The position numbers were made by a program, and so were the translations under genes. A stretch of DNA of 64,000 bases, from contig NZ_CP139438.1 in the NCBI RefSeq assembly GCF_034258515.1, positions 2,604,001-2,668,000 of the forward strand. The letters run 5' to 3'. This DNA is from Pseudarthrobacter oxydans. GTDB taxonomy: Bacteria; Actinomycetota; Actinomycetes; Actinomycetales; Micrococcaceae. Below, piece by piece: positions 36,038 to 43,814 of this stretch (positions are counted from its first letter, which is position 1; every line of letters begins with the position of its first letter). The notes under the pieces were generated by a model. The model saw only the letters and a program-made list of their open reading frames with translations, made no database searches and was not told the origin of the DNA.

Positions 36038-37516
36038 CTAAACGGCGATCGCTGCGAGGGCCGCGGCGGATTCCTTTGCGGGGAAGGACGGCGGGTTGAC
36101 CCCTGCCATTTCCTCCATCACGCGGACCACCTGGCAGCTGTAGCCGAACTCGTTGTCGTACCAGACGTAGAGGACGACGTTTTTGTCTGTGGACACAGTG
36201 GCCAGGCCGTCCACGATGCCCGCGCGGCGGGAACCGACGAAGTCAGTGGAGACAACTTCGGGTGAGTCGATGTAGTCGATCTGCTTCCGCAGGTCCGAGT
36301 GCAGGGACATCTCGCGGAGGTAGTTGTTGATCTCGTCCTTGGTGGTCCCGTTCTCCAGGCGGAGGTTCAGGATCGCCAGGGAGACGTCAGGGGTGGGGAC
36401 CCGGATGGAGCTGCCTGTGAGCTTCCCGAGCAGCTCAGGCAGTGCCTTGGCCACGGCTTTGGCGGCACCGGTCTCCGTGATGACCATGTTCAGTGCGGCG
36501 GAGCGGCCGCGTCGGTCACCCTTATGGAAGTTGTCGATCAGGTTCTGGTCGTTGGTGAAGGAGTGCACCGTCTCCACATGGCCGTGCACGACGCCGAACT
36601 TGTCGTTGACGGCCTTCAGCACCGGCGTGATGGCGTTGGTGGTGCAGGACGCGGCGGACACGATCTGGTCAGTGTCCTCTATGGTGCCGTGGTTGATGCC
36701 GTGGACGATGTTCTTCAGGTCGCCCTTGCCCGGCGCGGTCAGGAGAACCCGTGCCACGCCCTTGCTCTGCAGGTGCTGGGACAGCCCTTCCCGGTCACGC
36801 CAGCGGCCGGTGTTGTCCACCACCAGGGCATTGTTGATGCCGAAGGCGGTGTAGTCGATGGTGGCAGGGTTGTCCGAGTAGATGACCTGTACCTGCACGC
36901 CGTTGGCCGTGATGGTGTTGGCTTCCTCGTCGATCCTGATGGTCCCTTCGAAGGACCCGTGGACGGAGTCGCGGCGCAGGAGGCTGGCACGCTTGGAGAG
37001 ATCGTTGTCAGCGCCCTTGCGGACCACGATGGCGCGCAGGCGGAGGCCATGGCCGCCGCCGGCCTTTTCGATGAGGAGGCGGGCCAGAAGCCGGCCGATC
37101 CGGCCAAAGCCGTAAAGCACCACGTCGGTGCTGGTGCGGTCGTCGCCGCCGCGCTTGCCCACAACGTCGGCAAGTTCCGCGCGGAGGAATTCTTCCAGCG
37201 TGGCGCCGCTGCCCTCTTCCTTGAACTTCTGGTTCAACCGTGCGATGTCGATCGCAGCAGCACCGAGCTCCAGGCCGGCCAGGGTGTTCAGCAGCGGCGC
37301 GGTCTCCTCCAGGAGCAGCTCGTCCTTGCTCATCCGGCGTGCAAAACGGTGCGCCTTGAGGATGTTCATGGTGGACTTGTTGATCAAACTCCGGCCATGG
37401 ATGCTGGTGACCACGTTGTTTTCGCGGTACAGCCGGCCGATCACCGGAATCATGGCCTCGGCGAGGGCCTCCCGGCCCATCCACGTATCAAGACAAGAAT
37501 CTGACGTCTGGCTCAC
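36038..37516 (-). CDS. gapB: Glyceraldehyde-3-phosphate dehydrogenase, long GapB type
   Basis: A 492-residue GAPDH with an N-terminal extension of about 130 residues before the Rossmann fold. The NAD(P) loop is GFGRIGR (136-142), the catalytic Cys291 is in SAASCTTN, and WYDNEFGYSCQVVRV closes the domain. The length and extension match the second GAPDH of Corynebacterium (GapB/GapX), which runs in the gluconeogenic direction and accepts NADP. The extension is helical (SMNILKAHRFARRMSKDELLL). Start is GTG 37514-37516 with GAGGAAGG upstream. A perfect inverted repeat lies just before that. Confidence 0.9.
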   Translation of the reverse strand: MSQTSDSCLDTWMGREALAEAMIPVIGRLYRENNVVTSIHGRSLINKSTMNILKAHRFARRMSKDELLLEETAPLLNTLAGLELGAAAIDIARLNQKFKEEGSGATLEEFLRAELADVVGKRGGDDRTSTDVVLYGFGRIGRLLARLLIEKAGGGHGLRLRAIVVRKGADNDLSKRASLLRRDSVHGSFEGTIRIDEEANTITANGVQVQVIYSDNPATIDYTAFGINNALVVDNTGRWRDREGLSQHLQSKGVARVLLTAPGKGDLKNIVHGINHGTIEDTDQIVSAASCTTNAITPVLKAVNDKFGVVHGHVETVHSFTNDQNLIDNFHKGDRRGRSAALNMVITETGAAKAVAKALPELLGKLTGSSIRVPTPDVSLAILNLRLENGTTKDEINNYLREMSLHSDLRKQIDYIDSPEVVSTDFVGSRRAGIVDGLATVSTDKNVVLYVWYDNEFGYSCQVVRVMEEMAGVNPPSFPAKESAAALAAIAV

Positions 37517-37538
37517 AGAAATACCTTCCTCGGTTCAG

Positions 37539-37560
37539 CCGTGTACGTCCTCGTACACGG
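37539..37560 (-). promoter_or_regulatory. Perfect inverted repeat in the gapB leader
   Basis: CCGTGTACG and CGTACACGG flank TCCT, 23-44 bases before the gapB start. It could be an operator or an mRNA hairpin near the SD. Confidence 0.5.
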
Positions 37561-37638
37561 ATGTCGGCCACCACATGTTGTGCAGGGGCACCCGCGCCTG
37601 CAGGGGTCGGCCCCCAGGCGCCTGGATCGCGTGCAAAG

Positions 37639-37671
37639 AAAAACCGCCGGCTGCGAACGCAACCCCGGCGG
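37639..37671 (-). terminator. tspO terminator
   Basis: Stem CCGCCGG (37644-37650) / CCGGCGG (37665-37671), followed on the minus strand by TTTTTC. It lies about 100 bases past the tspO stop. Confidence 0.7.
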
Positions 37672-37773
37672 AAGAACTCCTGCGTCCGGTCTCCATTCTA
37701 AGTTGGCCGGCCCCCCTGAACCGGCCGGAACCACGTGAAATCACTCACAGGGAACGGCCTTGCGTCCGGGGCA

Positions 37774-38316
37774 TCAGTTGTGGATGGCCGAATAGAGATT
37801 GAGGCTGGCCGAAAACACAACCCACGAAAAATAGGGCAGCATCAGGAGGCCGGCAGCCGGGCTCACCGGACCGAACCGCACAACGAGGAAGGCGAGGGAC
37901 GCCGCCAGCCCGGCAATCACCAGGAAAGCAGCCCAGAGTGCAGCGGCTCCAAATACCGGAAAGAGCCCGAAGAAGGCCAGCGGCCACGCGGCGTTGAGCA
38001 CCAGCTGGACAAGGTACCCGGCCAGGGCGCCTCCCCTCAGCTCCCCTTTCCGCCAGACGAGCCAGGCGGCAACCGCCACCCCCGCGTAGAGCAGCATCCA
38101 CATGCTCCTGAACATCCAGCCCGGCGGCATCCAGGGAGCCTTGACCGACCCCGCGAACCAGCCGCCGGAATTCAGGATGATGGGGACCGACGCCAAGGCC
38201 CAGGCTGCAGCGGAGAGCGCAAGGAACCCGGCCAGGGCAACAGCCTGCCGTCCGCGGGCGGAACCCTGCGGTTGGGCGGCTCCATAGCCGGAGGGCGGGT
38301 CAATATTTGCGGGCAC
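37774..38316 (-). CDS. tspO: TspO/MBR family protein
   Basis: A 180-residue membrane protein of the TspO/peripheral benzodiazepine receptor family, thought to bind porphyrins and act in stress responses. Five helices are visible from residue 24 on, and the conserved APWMPPGWMF loop and the LNAAWPLAFFGL segment (Trp-rich ligand pocket) mark the family. The N terminus has a Pro/Gly/Gln-rich extension. Start is GTG 38314-38316 with a poor SD. Confidence 0.92.
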   Translation of the reverse strand: MPANIDPPSGYGAAQPQGSARGRQAVALAGFLALSAAAWALASVPIILNSGGWFAGSVKAPWMPPGWMFRSMWMLLYAGVAVAAWLVWRKGELRGGALAGYLVQLVLNAAWPLAFFGLFPVFGAAALWAAFLVIAGLAASLAFLVVRFGPVSPAAGLLMLPYFSWVVFSASLNLYSAIHN

Positions 38317-38357
38317 GGTTCAGGATCCCCAACACAACTCTCAAGGTCAAACCGGAA

Positions 38358-38758
38358 TGGGTGGATGGGTTGACCGATACGCCGGGTTCTGTGCTCCCGC
38401 CACGTTGCCGGTGCGGGAGTAGCGGCCATCCATCTACGAGCGCCGTTGCCGGCGCCCTCCAGCGGCCTACCCGGACACTCGGGCGGGCAGCCCTCAAACG
38501 TGTCCTGTCTGGCCTTGCTCCGGGTGGGGTTTACCTAGCCTTCCCGGTCACCCGGGAAGCTGGTGGTCTCTTACACCACCGTTTCACCCTTACCTGGTTC
38601 GTGCCGCTTTCAAACCGGCGCGACCCAGGCGGTCTGTTCTCTGTGGCACTGGCCTGCGGGTTACCCCGAGTGGGCGTTACCCACCACCCTGCCCTGTGGA
38701 GCCCGGACGTTCCTCGAGCCACTTGCGTGACGCGCGGCCGCCTGGTCAACCCATCCAG
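38358..38758 (-). ncRNA. rnpB: RNase P RNA (class A)
   Basis: The catalytic RNA that matures tRNA 5' ends. P1 closes the molecule: GGATGGGTTGACC at the 5' end (38744-38756) pairs with GGTCAACCCATCC at the 3' end (38363-38375). The universally conserved 5' segment reads GAGGAACGTCCGGGC and is followed by the ACAGGGCAGGGTGGTGGGTAA region; further on come GGTAAGGGTGAAACGGTGGT, AAACCCCACCCGGAGCAAG and the 3' AACCCGGCG segment. Length is about 400 nt. TAGACT lies six bases upstream of the 5' end. Confidence 0.96.
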
Positions 38759-38762
38759 GTCC

Positions 38763-38768
38763 AGTCTA
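38763..38768 (-). promoter_or_regulatory. -10 element for rnpB
   Basis: TAGACT, then six bases to the RNase P RNA 5' end at 38756, which fits the expected distance from -10 to transcription start. Confidence 0.6.
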
Positions 38769-38797
38769 CCGGCGCGGTGCCGCATTCCCTGCGCCGG

Positions 38798-38803
38798 TAG
38801 GAT
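38798..38803 (+). promoter_or_regulatory. Leaderless -10 for yaaA
   Basis: TAGGAT, six bases, then GTG 38810. No SD. Confidence 0.55.
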
Positions 38804-38809
38804 CGGACG

Positions 38810-39574
38810 GTGCTGATTCTGCTCCCCCCTTCCGAAGGCAAGACGCCCGCGATCCGTGGTTCCGCCGTCGACTGGCCTTCCCTGAGCTTCCCGGACCTGA
38901 ACTCCTGCCGCGCCAAGGTGCTCGACGCACTGGGGGCGGTGAGCGCGCACGAGGACGCCCTCGCGTTGCTGGGGGTCGGGGCCTCGCTGAAGGACGACGT
39001 CGACCGCAACACCCGGCTCCACGCTGAACCCGCGGCTCCCGCCCACCAGATCTACTCCGGCGTGCTGTACGACGCACTGGGCTACAAGACGCTCACCCCT
39101 GTGCAGCGGCGCAAGGCAGACGAGTCGGTGCTGGTGATCTCCGCCCTCTGGGGCGCCATCCGCTTCGGGGACAGCGTGCCCGCCTACCGGCTGTCAATGG
39201 GGACGGCGCTGCCCGACGTCGGCCGCCTCGCCTCGTTCTGGAAGCCGCACCTGTCCAGTGCACTGGCGCCGCTCACCGAGGGGCAGCTGCTGGTTGACTG
39301 CCGGTCCAGCACCTACGCCGCAGCGTGGGCGCCGCCGGCGGCGCAGACCGTTACGGTCAACGTGTTCACCGAAGTGCAGGGCGTGCGGAAAGTGGTGAGC
39401 CATTTCGCCAAGCACACCCGCGGCGAACTGGCGCGGCACCTGCTGACCCGGCGGGGCAAGGCTCCAGCGACGCCGTCGGACCTTGCAAAGGCCGCCCGGG
39501 AAGTGTGGCAGGCAGAGCTCGTGGACGGGTCAGCGAAGAAACCCCACGCGCTAAACATCATCCTGCCGGGCTGA
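38810..39574 (+). CDS. yaaA: Peroxide stress protein YaaA (UPF0246/DUF328)
   Basis: A 254-residue YaaA protein. In E. coli YaaA limits free iron and DNA damage during hydrogen peroxide stress and binds DNA. Family landmarks are LILLPPSEGKT at the N terminus, IYSGVLYDAL, VLVISALWGAIRFGDSVPAYRLSMG, WKPHLSSAL, VDCRSSTYAAAW and SHFAKHTRGELARHLL. The start is GTG 38810 with a leaderless -10 six bases before it. It is divergent from rnpB. Confidence 0.93.
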   Translation: MLILLPPSEGKTPAIRGSAVDWPSLSFPDLNSCRAKVLDALGAVSAHEDALALLGVGASLKDDVDRNTRLHAEPAAPAHQIYSGVLYDALGYKTLTPVQRRKADESVLVISALWGAIRFGDSVPAYRLSMGTALPDVGRLASFWKPHLSSALAPLTEGQLLVDCRSSTYAAAWAPPAAQTVTVNVFTEVQGVRKVVSHFAKHTRGELARHLLTRRGKAPATPSDLAKAAREVWQAELVDGSAKKPHALNIILPG

Positions 39575-39589
39575 TTCCCCCGCCCCTCC

Positions 39590-39653
39590 CCAACTAGGTA
39601 GCGCTAAGTGTCGTTATGAGCCGCCAAAACGACACTTAGCGCTACTTAGTTGG
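39590..39653. repeat. Long imperfect palindrome, candidate dispersed element
   Basis: Two 26-base arms (39590-39615 and 39628-39653) match with one mismatch around a 12-base loop. The inner arm is TAGCGCTAAGTGTCGTT. It sits between the convergent yaaA and zinc-ribbon genes and lacks a T run, so it looks more like a REP-type palindrome than a standard terminator. Confidence 0.7.
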
Positions 39654-39654
39654 G

Positions 39655-40392
39655 TCAGGCCCATTCCTCCGAGCGGACCAGGATGGCGCCCGAGTCCGGG
39701 CAGAAGACGATGTCGTCAGCGGCGGCTGCCTTGATCTCGGCCAGGTCGCCGGGGCTCAGCTTCATGCCTGACGCTTCGGACGTGCCGTGGAACAGCCGGG
39801 CGGCGCCCACGCCCCGCTTGGCGAGCGTTTTTTCGTAGACGGCGAGCAGGCCGGCGTCGAGCCCCGCAGCGAATTCGGCGCGCCGGGTGCGGAGCCCGCT
39901 CGCTTCCGCCTCCACCTCAGCCAGTTCCGCATCCAGCTCGGCGCGGATGGTGCCGAAGGATCCCTGGATATCGTCCACAATCCCCTGCTGCGCCGCCTGC
40001 CTGGCGCGAAGGGAGTCCAGCCGCTCCATTACCTCGAGTTCGATGTCCTCAAGGTCCGAGCGACGCTTGTTGAGCGAGGCGATGTCCTTCTGGAGGGCCA
40101 CCAGGTCCTTGGACAACCCGGTGCCGCTGTTCAGCCGCGCCTCGTCCCGCTGGATTCGCGAGGCGACCTGTTCCACGTCCGCCTCGGCCCGCTTCAGTTC
40201 GGCCTCGGCGTCATGGACAGCCACCTTCGCCGCACCAAGCTCGCCATTGGCAACAGACAGGGCCGCCTCAAGGTCCTTGATGCGGGGATCGTTTTCCAGG
40301 GAGCGGCGGCGGTTGGCGAGCGACTTAAGCTTGGCGTCCAGCCCCTGCAGCTCAAGCAACTTCAACTGTTCCGCCGGTGCTGCCTTCGCCAC
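39655..40392 (-). CDS. Coiled-coil protein with degenerate C4-type zinc ribbon (Rv2229c-like)
   Basis: A 245-residue protein: a long antiparallel coiled coil (about 5-180, heptad-rich with KLKSLANRRRSLENDPRI and LSKDLVALQKDIASLNKRR) then a C-terminal ribbon ending VFCPDSGAILVRS. Most relatives have two CxxC pairs; here only one cysteine remains, so zinc binding is probably lost. Paired with a Nif3-like gene as in M. tuberculosis Rv2229c-Rv2230c. GTG 40390-40392 has GGAGGT upstream. Function of the family is unclear, possibly nucleic-acid binding. Confidence 0.85.
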   Translation of the reverse strand: MAKAAPAEQLKLLELQGLDAKLKSLANRRRSLENDPRIKDLEAALSVANGELGAAKVAVHDAEAELKRAEADVEQVASRIQRDEARLNSGTGLSKDLVALQKDIASLNKRRSDLEDIELEVMERLDSLRARQAAQQGIVDDIQGSFGTIRAELDAELAEVEAEASGLRTRRAEFAAGLDAGLLAVYEKTLAKRGVGAARLFHGTSEASGMKLSPGDLAEIKAAAADDIVFCPDSGAILVRSEEWA

Positions 40393-40512
40393 ATTTACCT
40401 CCGCTTGATCCCTACCGGCCGGGGCCGGGCACCTGATCGGCGCTTCCTAGACTCTAGCGCGTGGCCTGCTCCCCCGCCTCGCTGCGTCGCCACCGGACCT
40501 CGCATTCAAGGC

Positions 40513-41451
40513 CTAGCCCGGGGTCAGGATGAAGTCCCAGGGATCGCTGTTGGTAGTGCTGACCCGGATTTCAACGTCATGGCCCTGGTCGGCGAGGACA
40601 TTGCCCAGCGCAGCCGCAGCGGCAGGCAGCCACAGCCACTCGCTGGCGAAATGGGACACATCCACCAGGTAGGGCCGGCCGTTCAGGGCGGCCTCCCGGG
40701 CTTCCGACGCCGGGTGGTGACGCAGGTCAGCGGTGACATAGACGTCCGCGTTGCTGGCTCTGACCTCATTGAAGAGGGAGTCCCCGGCACCACCGCATAC
40801 GGCGATGCGCCGGACCAGGCCGTCCTTGTCGCCGGAAACCCGCACTCCCCCGGCAACGGACGGGAGGATCCCGAACACGCGGGCCGCAAAATCGCCGAGG
40901 GTCATGGCCTCCGCCAGGTCCCCCACCCGCCCGATGCCCTCTTCCGGGAGGCCGTTTGCGGCCACCGTGAGCGGGGCGGCGTCCTGGAGGCCGAGCGCGT
41001 CGGCGAGGACGTCGGATACGCCGCCGACGGCGGAATCACCGTTGGTGTGGACGGTCAGCAAAGCGGTGCCGGACTCGATCAACCGGTGCACTGCCCGGCC
41101 CTTGGGGGTGGTGGCGGCGACGCTGGTGACGCCCTTCAGGAGGAGGGGATGGTGTGTGATCAGGAGTTCCGCGCCCCACTCCACCGCCTCCTCAATGACT
41201 TCCAGGGTTGGGTCGACGGCGAACATCACCTTGGTGACGGGCGCGGAGGGATGGCCTGCCACCAGTCCCACTTCGTCCCAGTTCTCTGCCAGGGATTCGG
41301 GCCACAGCTCTTCCACGGCCAGGAGCAGTTCACCCAGGGTGGGCGCCTCCGCGGACTCCGCTGCCCCAGGCCCGCCGGAGGGTGCGCCGCCGTTGCCAGT
41401 GCCGCCGTCGATGTTGTCCGGGCCGGTAACGTCGGTGTCCGCAGGTTCCAT
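40513..41451 (-). CDS. Nif3-like dinuclear metal centre protein (GTP cyclohydrolase I type 2 family)
   Basis: A 312-residue DUF34/Nif3 protein. The metal-site motifs are VGLVAGHP, LLITHHPLLL (paired histidines), LTVHTNGDSA, and the late DVSHFASEW with the final His/Glu ligands. Members form hexameric toroids with two metals per subunit. Their role is unsettled; some relatives act in metal or NAD-related repair. An N-terminal extension of about 35 Gly/Ala-rich residues is not part of the fold. ATG 41449-41451 has no SD; AAAACT lies six bases upstream. Confidence 0.9.
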   Translation of the reverse strand: MEPADTDVTGPDNIDGGTGNGGAPSGGPGAAESAEAPTLGELLLAVEELWPESLAENWDEVGLVAGHPSAPVTKVMFAVDPTLEVIEEAVEWGAELLITHHPLLLKGVTSVAATTPKGRAVHRLIESGTALLTVHTNGDSAVGGVSDVLADALGLQDAAPLTVAANGLPEEGIGRVGDLAEAMTLGDFAARVFGILPSVAGGVRVSGDKDGLVRRIAVCGGAGDSLFNEVRASNADVYVTADLRHHPASEAREAALNGRPYLVDVSHFASEWLWLPAAAAALGNVLADQGHDVEIRVSTTNSDPWDFILTPG

Positions 41452-41553
41452 AGTCTTAGTTTTACCCCATCGGGCCGTCCGGACCGCACGTTTACAGCCG
41501 CCGCCCCTGGACGGCCCGGGAATCTTCCCGCGCCCCCAACCATTGAAGAGGTC

Positions 41554-42078
41554 ATGAAAACTTTTGTTTTAGGCGGAGGCTGCTTCTGGTGCCTCGACGC
41601 CGTTTACCAGAAGACCAAGGGCGTCAGCTCGGTGGTGTCCGGCTATACCGGGGGCCACGATCCGCAACCGGACTACTACTCGGTCTGCAACGGCACCACC
41701 GGCCATGCCGAGGTTGTTGCCGTGACGTTCGACGAGGAGACCATCCCGGCGGAGGTCATCCTGGACATGTTCTTCGCCCTGCACGATCCCACCACGCTGA
41801 ACCGCCAGGGCTACGACGTCGGCACCCAGTACCGTTCGTCGATGTTCTATGAGACCACCGAAGAGAAGATCCTCTTTGAAAAAGCGATCGACCGGAACCA
41901 GGCACTGTGGGCCCATCCGATTGTCACGGAGGTCAGCCGGCTGCCCCGCTTCCATGTCGCGGAGGAGTTCCACCAGAACTATTACGCCAAGCATCCAGAA
42001 CAGGGGTACTGCCAGGTGATCATCAACCCCAAGCTCGCCAAGGCCAGGAAATATTACTCTGCATGGCTTAACGCTTAG
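41554..42078 (+). CDS. msrA: Peptide methionine (S)-S-oxide reductase
   Basis: A 174-residue MsrA that reduces methionine-S-sulfoxide in proteins after oxidative damage. GGCFWCLD (catalytic Cys10), GYTGGHDPQPDYYSVCNGTTGHAEVV, HDPTTLNRQGYDVGTQYRS and FHQNYYAKHPEQGYC with a late recycling cysteine are the family blocks. ATG 41554 has AGAGG upstream; the frame is open much further back, but only antisense to the preceding genes. It is divergent from the Nif3-like gene. Confidence 0.96.
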   Translation: MKTFVLGGGCFWCLDAVYQKTKGVSSVVSGYTGGHDPQPDYYSVCNGTTGHAEVVAVTFDEETIPAEVILDMFFALHDPTTLNRQGYDVGTQYRSSMFYETTEEKILFEKAIDRNQALWAHPIVTEVSRLPRFHVAEEFHQNYYAKHPEQGYCQVIINPKLAKARKYYSAWLNA

Positions 42079-42142
42079 CCACGCTTACGCGGCCTCGTTA
42101 GGCTGACCTCAGTATTCACCCCTCAGAGATAGGCGTATGTAC

Positions 42143-43078
42143 ATGGCACGGATCTATGACGATGTGACACAGCTGGTCGGCGGGACCCCGCTGGTCAAGC
42201 TCAACCGGCTCAGCGAGGGCCTGGATGCCACCGTCGCCGTCAAGCTTGAGTTCTACAACCCGGCCAACAGCGTCAAAGACCGTATCGGTGTTGCCATTGT
42301 CGATGCCGCCGAGAAGTCCGGTGCACTGAAGCCCGGCGGAACCATTGTTGAAGGCACCTCCGGAAACACCGGCATCGCCCTGGCAATGGTGGGTGCTGCC
42401 CGCGGCTACAAGGTCATCCTCACCATGCCGGAGACCATGTCCACGGAACGCCGCGTCATGCTGCGCGCCTTTGGCGCCGAGATCGTCCTGACTCCGGGTT
42501 CCGAGGGAATGCGCGGCGCGGTGGAGAAGGCCCAGGAAATCGTGGCCAACACCGAGAACTCCATCTGGGCACAGCAGTTCGCCAACGAAGCCAATCCCGA
42601 AATCCACCGCACCACCACGGCGGAGGAAATCTGGGCGGACACCGACGGCGCAGTGGACATCTTCGTCGCGGGCGTAGGCACCGGCGGAACCGTCACCGGC
42701 GTCGGCCAGGTCCTCAAGGAGCGCAAGCCCGGCGTCCAGATCGTCGCGATCGAGCCCAAGGACTCCGCCATCCTCAATGGCGGCGCACCCGGCCCGCACA
42801 AGATCCAGGGCATCGGCGCCAACTTCGTGCCTGAAATCCTGGACACCAACGTCTATGACGAGGTCCTGGACGCCACGCTTGAGGATTCCGTCCGGGTGGC
42901 CCGCGAGCTTGGCGTCAAGGAAGGCATCCTGGGCGGCATCTCCTCCGGCGCCATTGTCTGGGGTGCCCTGGAACTGGCCAAGCGTCCCGAAAACGCGGGG
43001 AAGCTGATCGTGGCTGTTGTCTGTGACTTCGGTGAGCGTTACATCTCCACCGTCCTCTATGACGACATCCGCGGCTGA
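42143..43078 (+). CDS. cysK: Cysteine synthase A (O-acetylserine sulfhydrylase)
   Basis: A 311-residue fold-type II PLP enzyme that makes L-cysteine from O-acetylserine and sulfide. Lys45 in NSVKDRIG binds [15 protein letters not shown] is the substrate loop, [10 protein letters not shown] the phosphate-binding loop, and GISSGA the pyridine-nitrogen serine. [13 protein letters not shown] at 42143 is the usual N terminus; an ATG two codons earlier is possible. cysE follows after about 40 bases, so precursor supply and use are encoded together. Confidence 0.96.
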   Translation: MARIYDDVTQLVGGTPLVKLNRLSEGLDATVAVKLEFYNPANSVKDRIGVAIVDAAEKSGALKPGGTIVEGTSGNTGIALAMVGAARGYKVILTMPETMSTERRVMLRAFGAEIVLTPGSEGMRGAVEKAQEIVANTENSIWAQQFANEANPEIHRTTTAEEIWADTDGAVDIFVAGVGTGGTVTGVGQVLKERKPGVQIVAIEPKDSAILNGGAPGPHKIQGIGANFVPEILDTNVYDEVLDATLEDSVRVARELGVKEGILGGISSGAIVWGALELAKRPENAGKLIVAVVCDFGERYISTVLYDDIRG

Positions 43079-43117
43079 TCCAGCCGCTGTTCGCCCGTTT
43101 CCTGTAGAAAGAACTTT

Positions 43118-43702
43118 GTGGGCTTTTTCGCAAGACTAAAGGAAGACCTCGACGCCGCCCGGTCCCACGACCCGGCGGCTCGGGGTTCTTTTGAGAACTT
43201 TTTCGCATACTCCGGCCTGCATGCCATCTGGATCCACCGGCTGACGCACTGGCTGTGGCAGAACCCGGGGTTGCGTTTCCCTGCCCGGTTGATCTCGCAG
43301 CTGGGCCGGTTCCTCACCGGAATTGAGATCCATCCGGGTGCCACCATCGGCCGTCGCTTCTTCATCGACCATGGGATGGGCGTGGTGATCGGAGAGACTG
43401 CCGAGATCGGCGAGGATGTGATGATCTATCACGGAGTCACCCTGGGCGGCCGCTCCCTGGCCCGGATCAAACGCCACCCCACCATCGGTGACCGGGTAAC
43501 CATTGGTGCCGGCGCCAAGATCCTGGGGCCAATCACCATTGGCCGGGACAGCGCCGTGGGCGCCAACGCGGTGGTGGTCAAGGACGCGCCGCCGGAATCG
43601 ATTGTCACCGGCGTCCCCGCGAAGTGGCGCCACCGGGATGCCCAGCGTGAAACCAAGCCTGCGGTGGACCCGGCAGAGTACGACATCGAATACCGGATCT
43701 GA
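43118..43702 (+). CDS. cysE: Serine O-acetyltransferase
   Basis: A 194-residue short CysE that makes O-acetylserine from serine and acetyl-CoA, the cysK substrate. The C-terminal left-handed beta helix shows hexapeptide repeats ([43 protein letters not shown]), with catalytic Asp-His in IDHGMG. The N-terminal helical region is shorter than in E. coli CysE, as in many Gram-positives. Start is GTG 43118 after a purine-rich GTAGAAAGAAC stretch. It ends at a strong hairpin. Confidence 0.95.
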   Translation: MGFFARLKEDLDAARSHDPAARGSFENFFAYSGLHAIWIHRLTHWLWQNPGLRFPARLISQLGRFLTGIEIHPGATIGRRFFIDHGMGVVIGETAEIGEDVMIYHGVTLGGRSLARIKRHPTIGDRVTIGAGAKILGPITIGRDSAVGANAVVVKDAPPESIVTGVPAKWRHRDAQRETKPAVDPAEYDIEYRI

Positions 43703-43747
43703 CAACAGAAGCCGCCAACCCTGGCCGTGTCACCAGCGCCAGGCAAA

Positions 43748-43797
43748 AGCCAAAGGCCGGCAGTTCCTGAAACTTCAGGAACTGCCGGCCTTTGGCT
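43748..43797 (+). terminator. Bidirectional terminator between cysE and gnd
   Basis: A perfect 23-base-pair stem: 43748-43770 with 43775-43797, loop AACT, then TTA. It serves both convergent genes. Confidence 0.88.
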
Positions 43798-43814
43798 TTA
43801 ACCGATGGTGGAGG

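Noticed and set aside
39787..41550. A very long plus-strand frame fused in front of msrA.
   Set aside because: It is antisense to the zinc-ribbon and Nif3-like genes. MsrA has its own SD and canonical N terminus at 41554.
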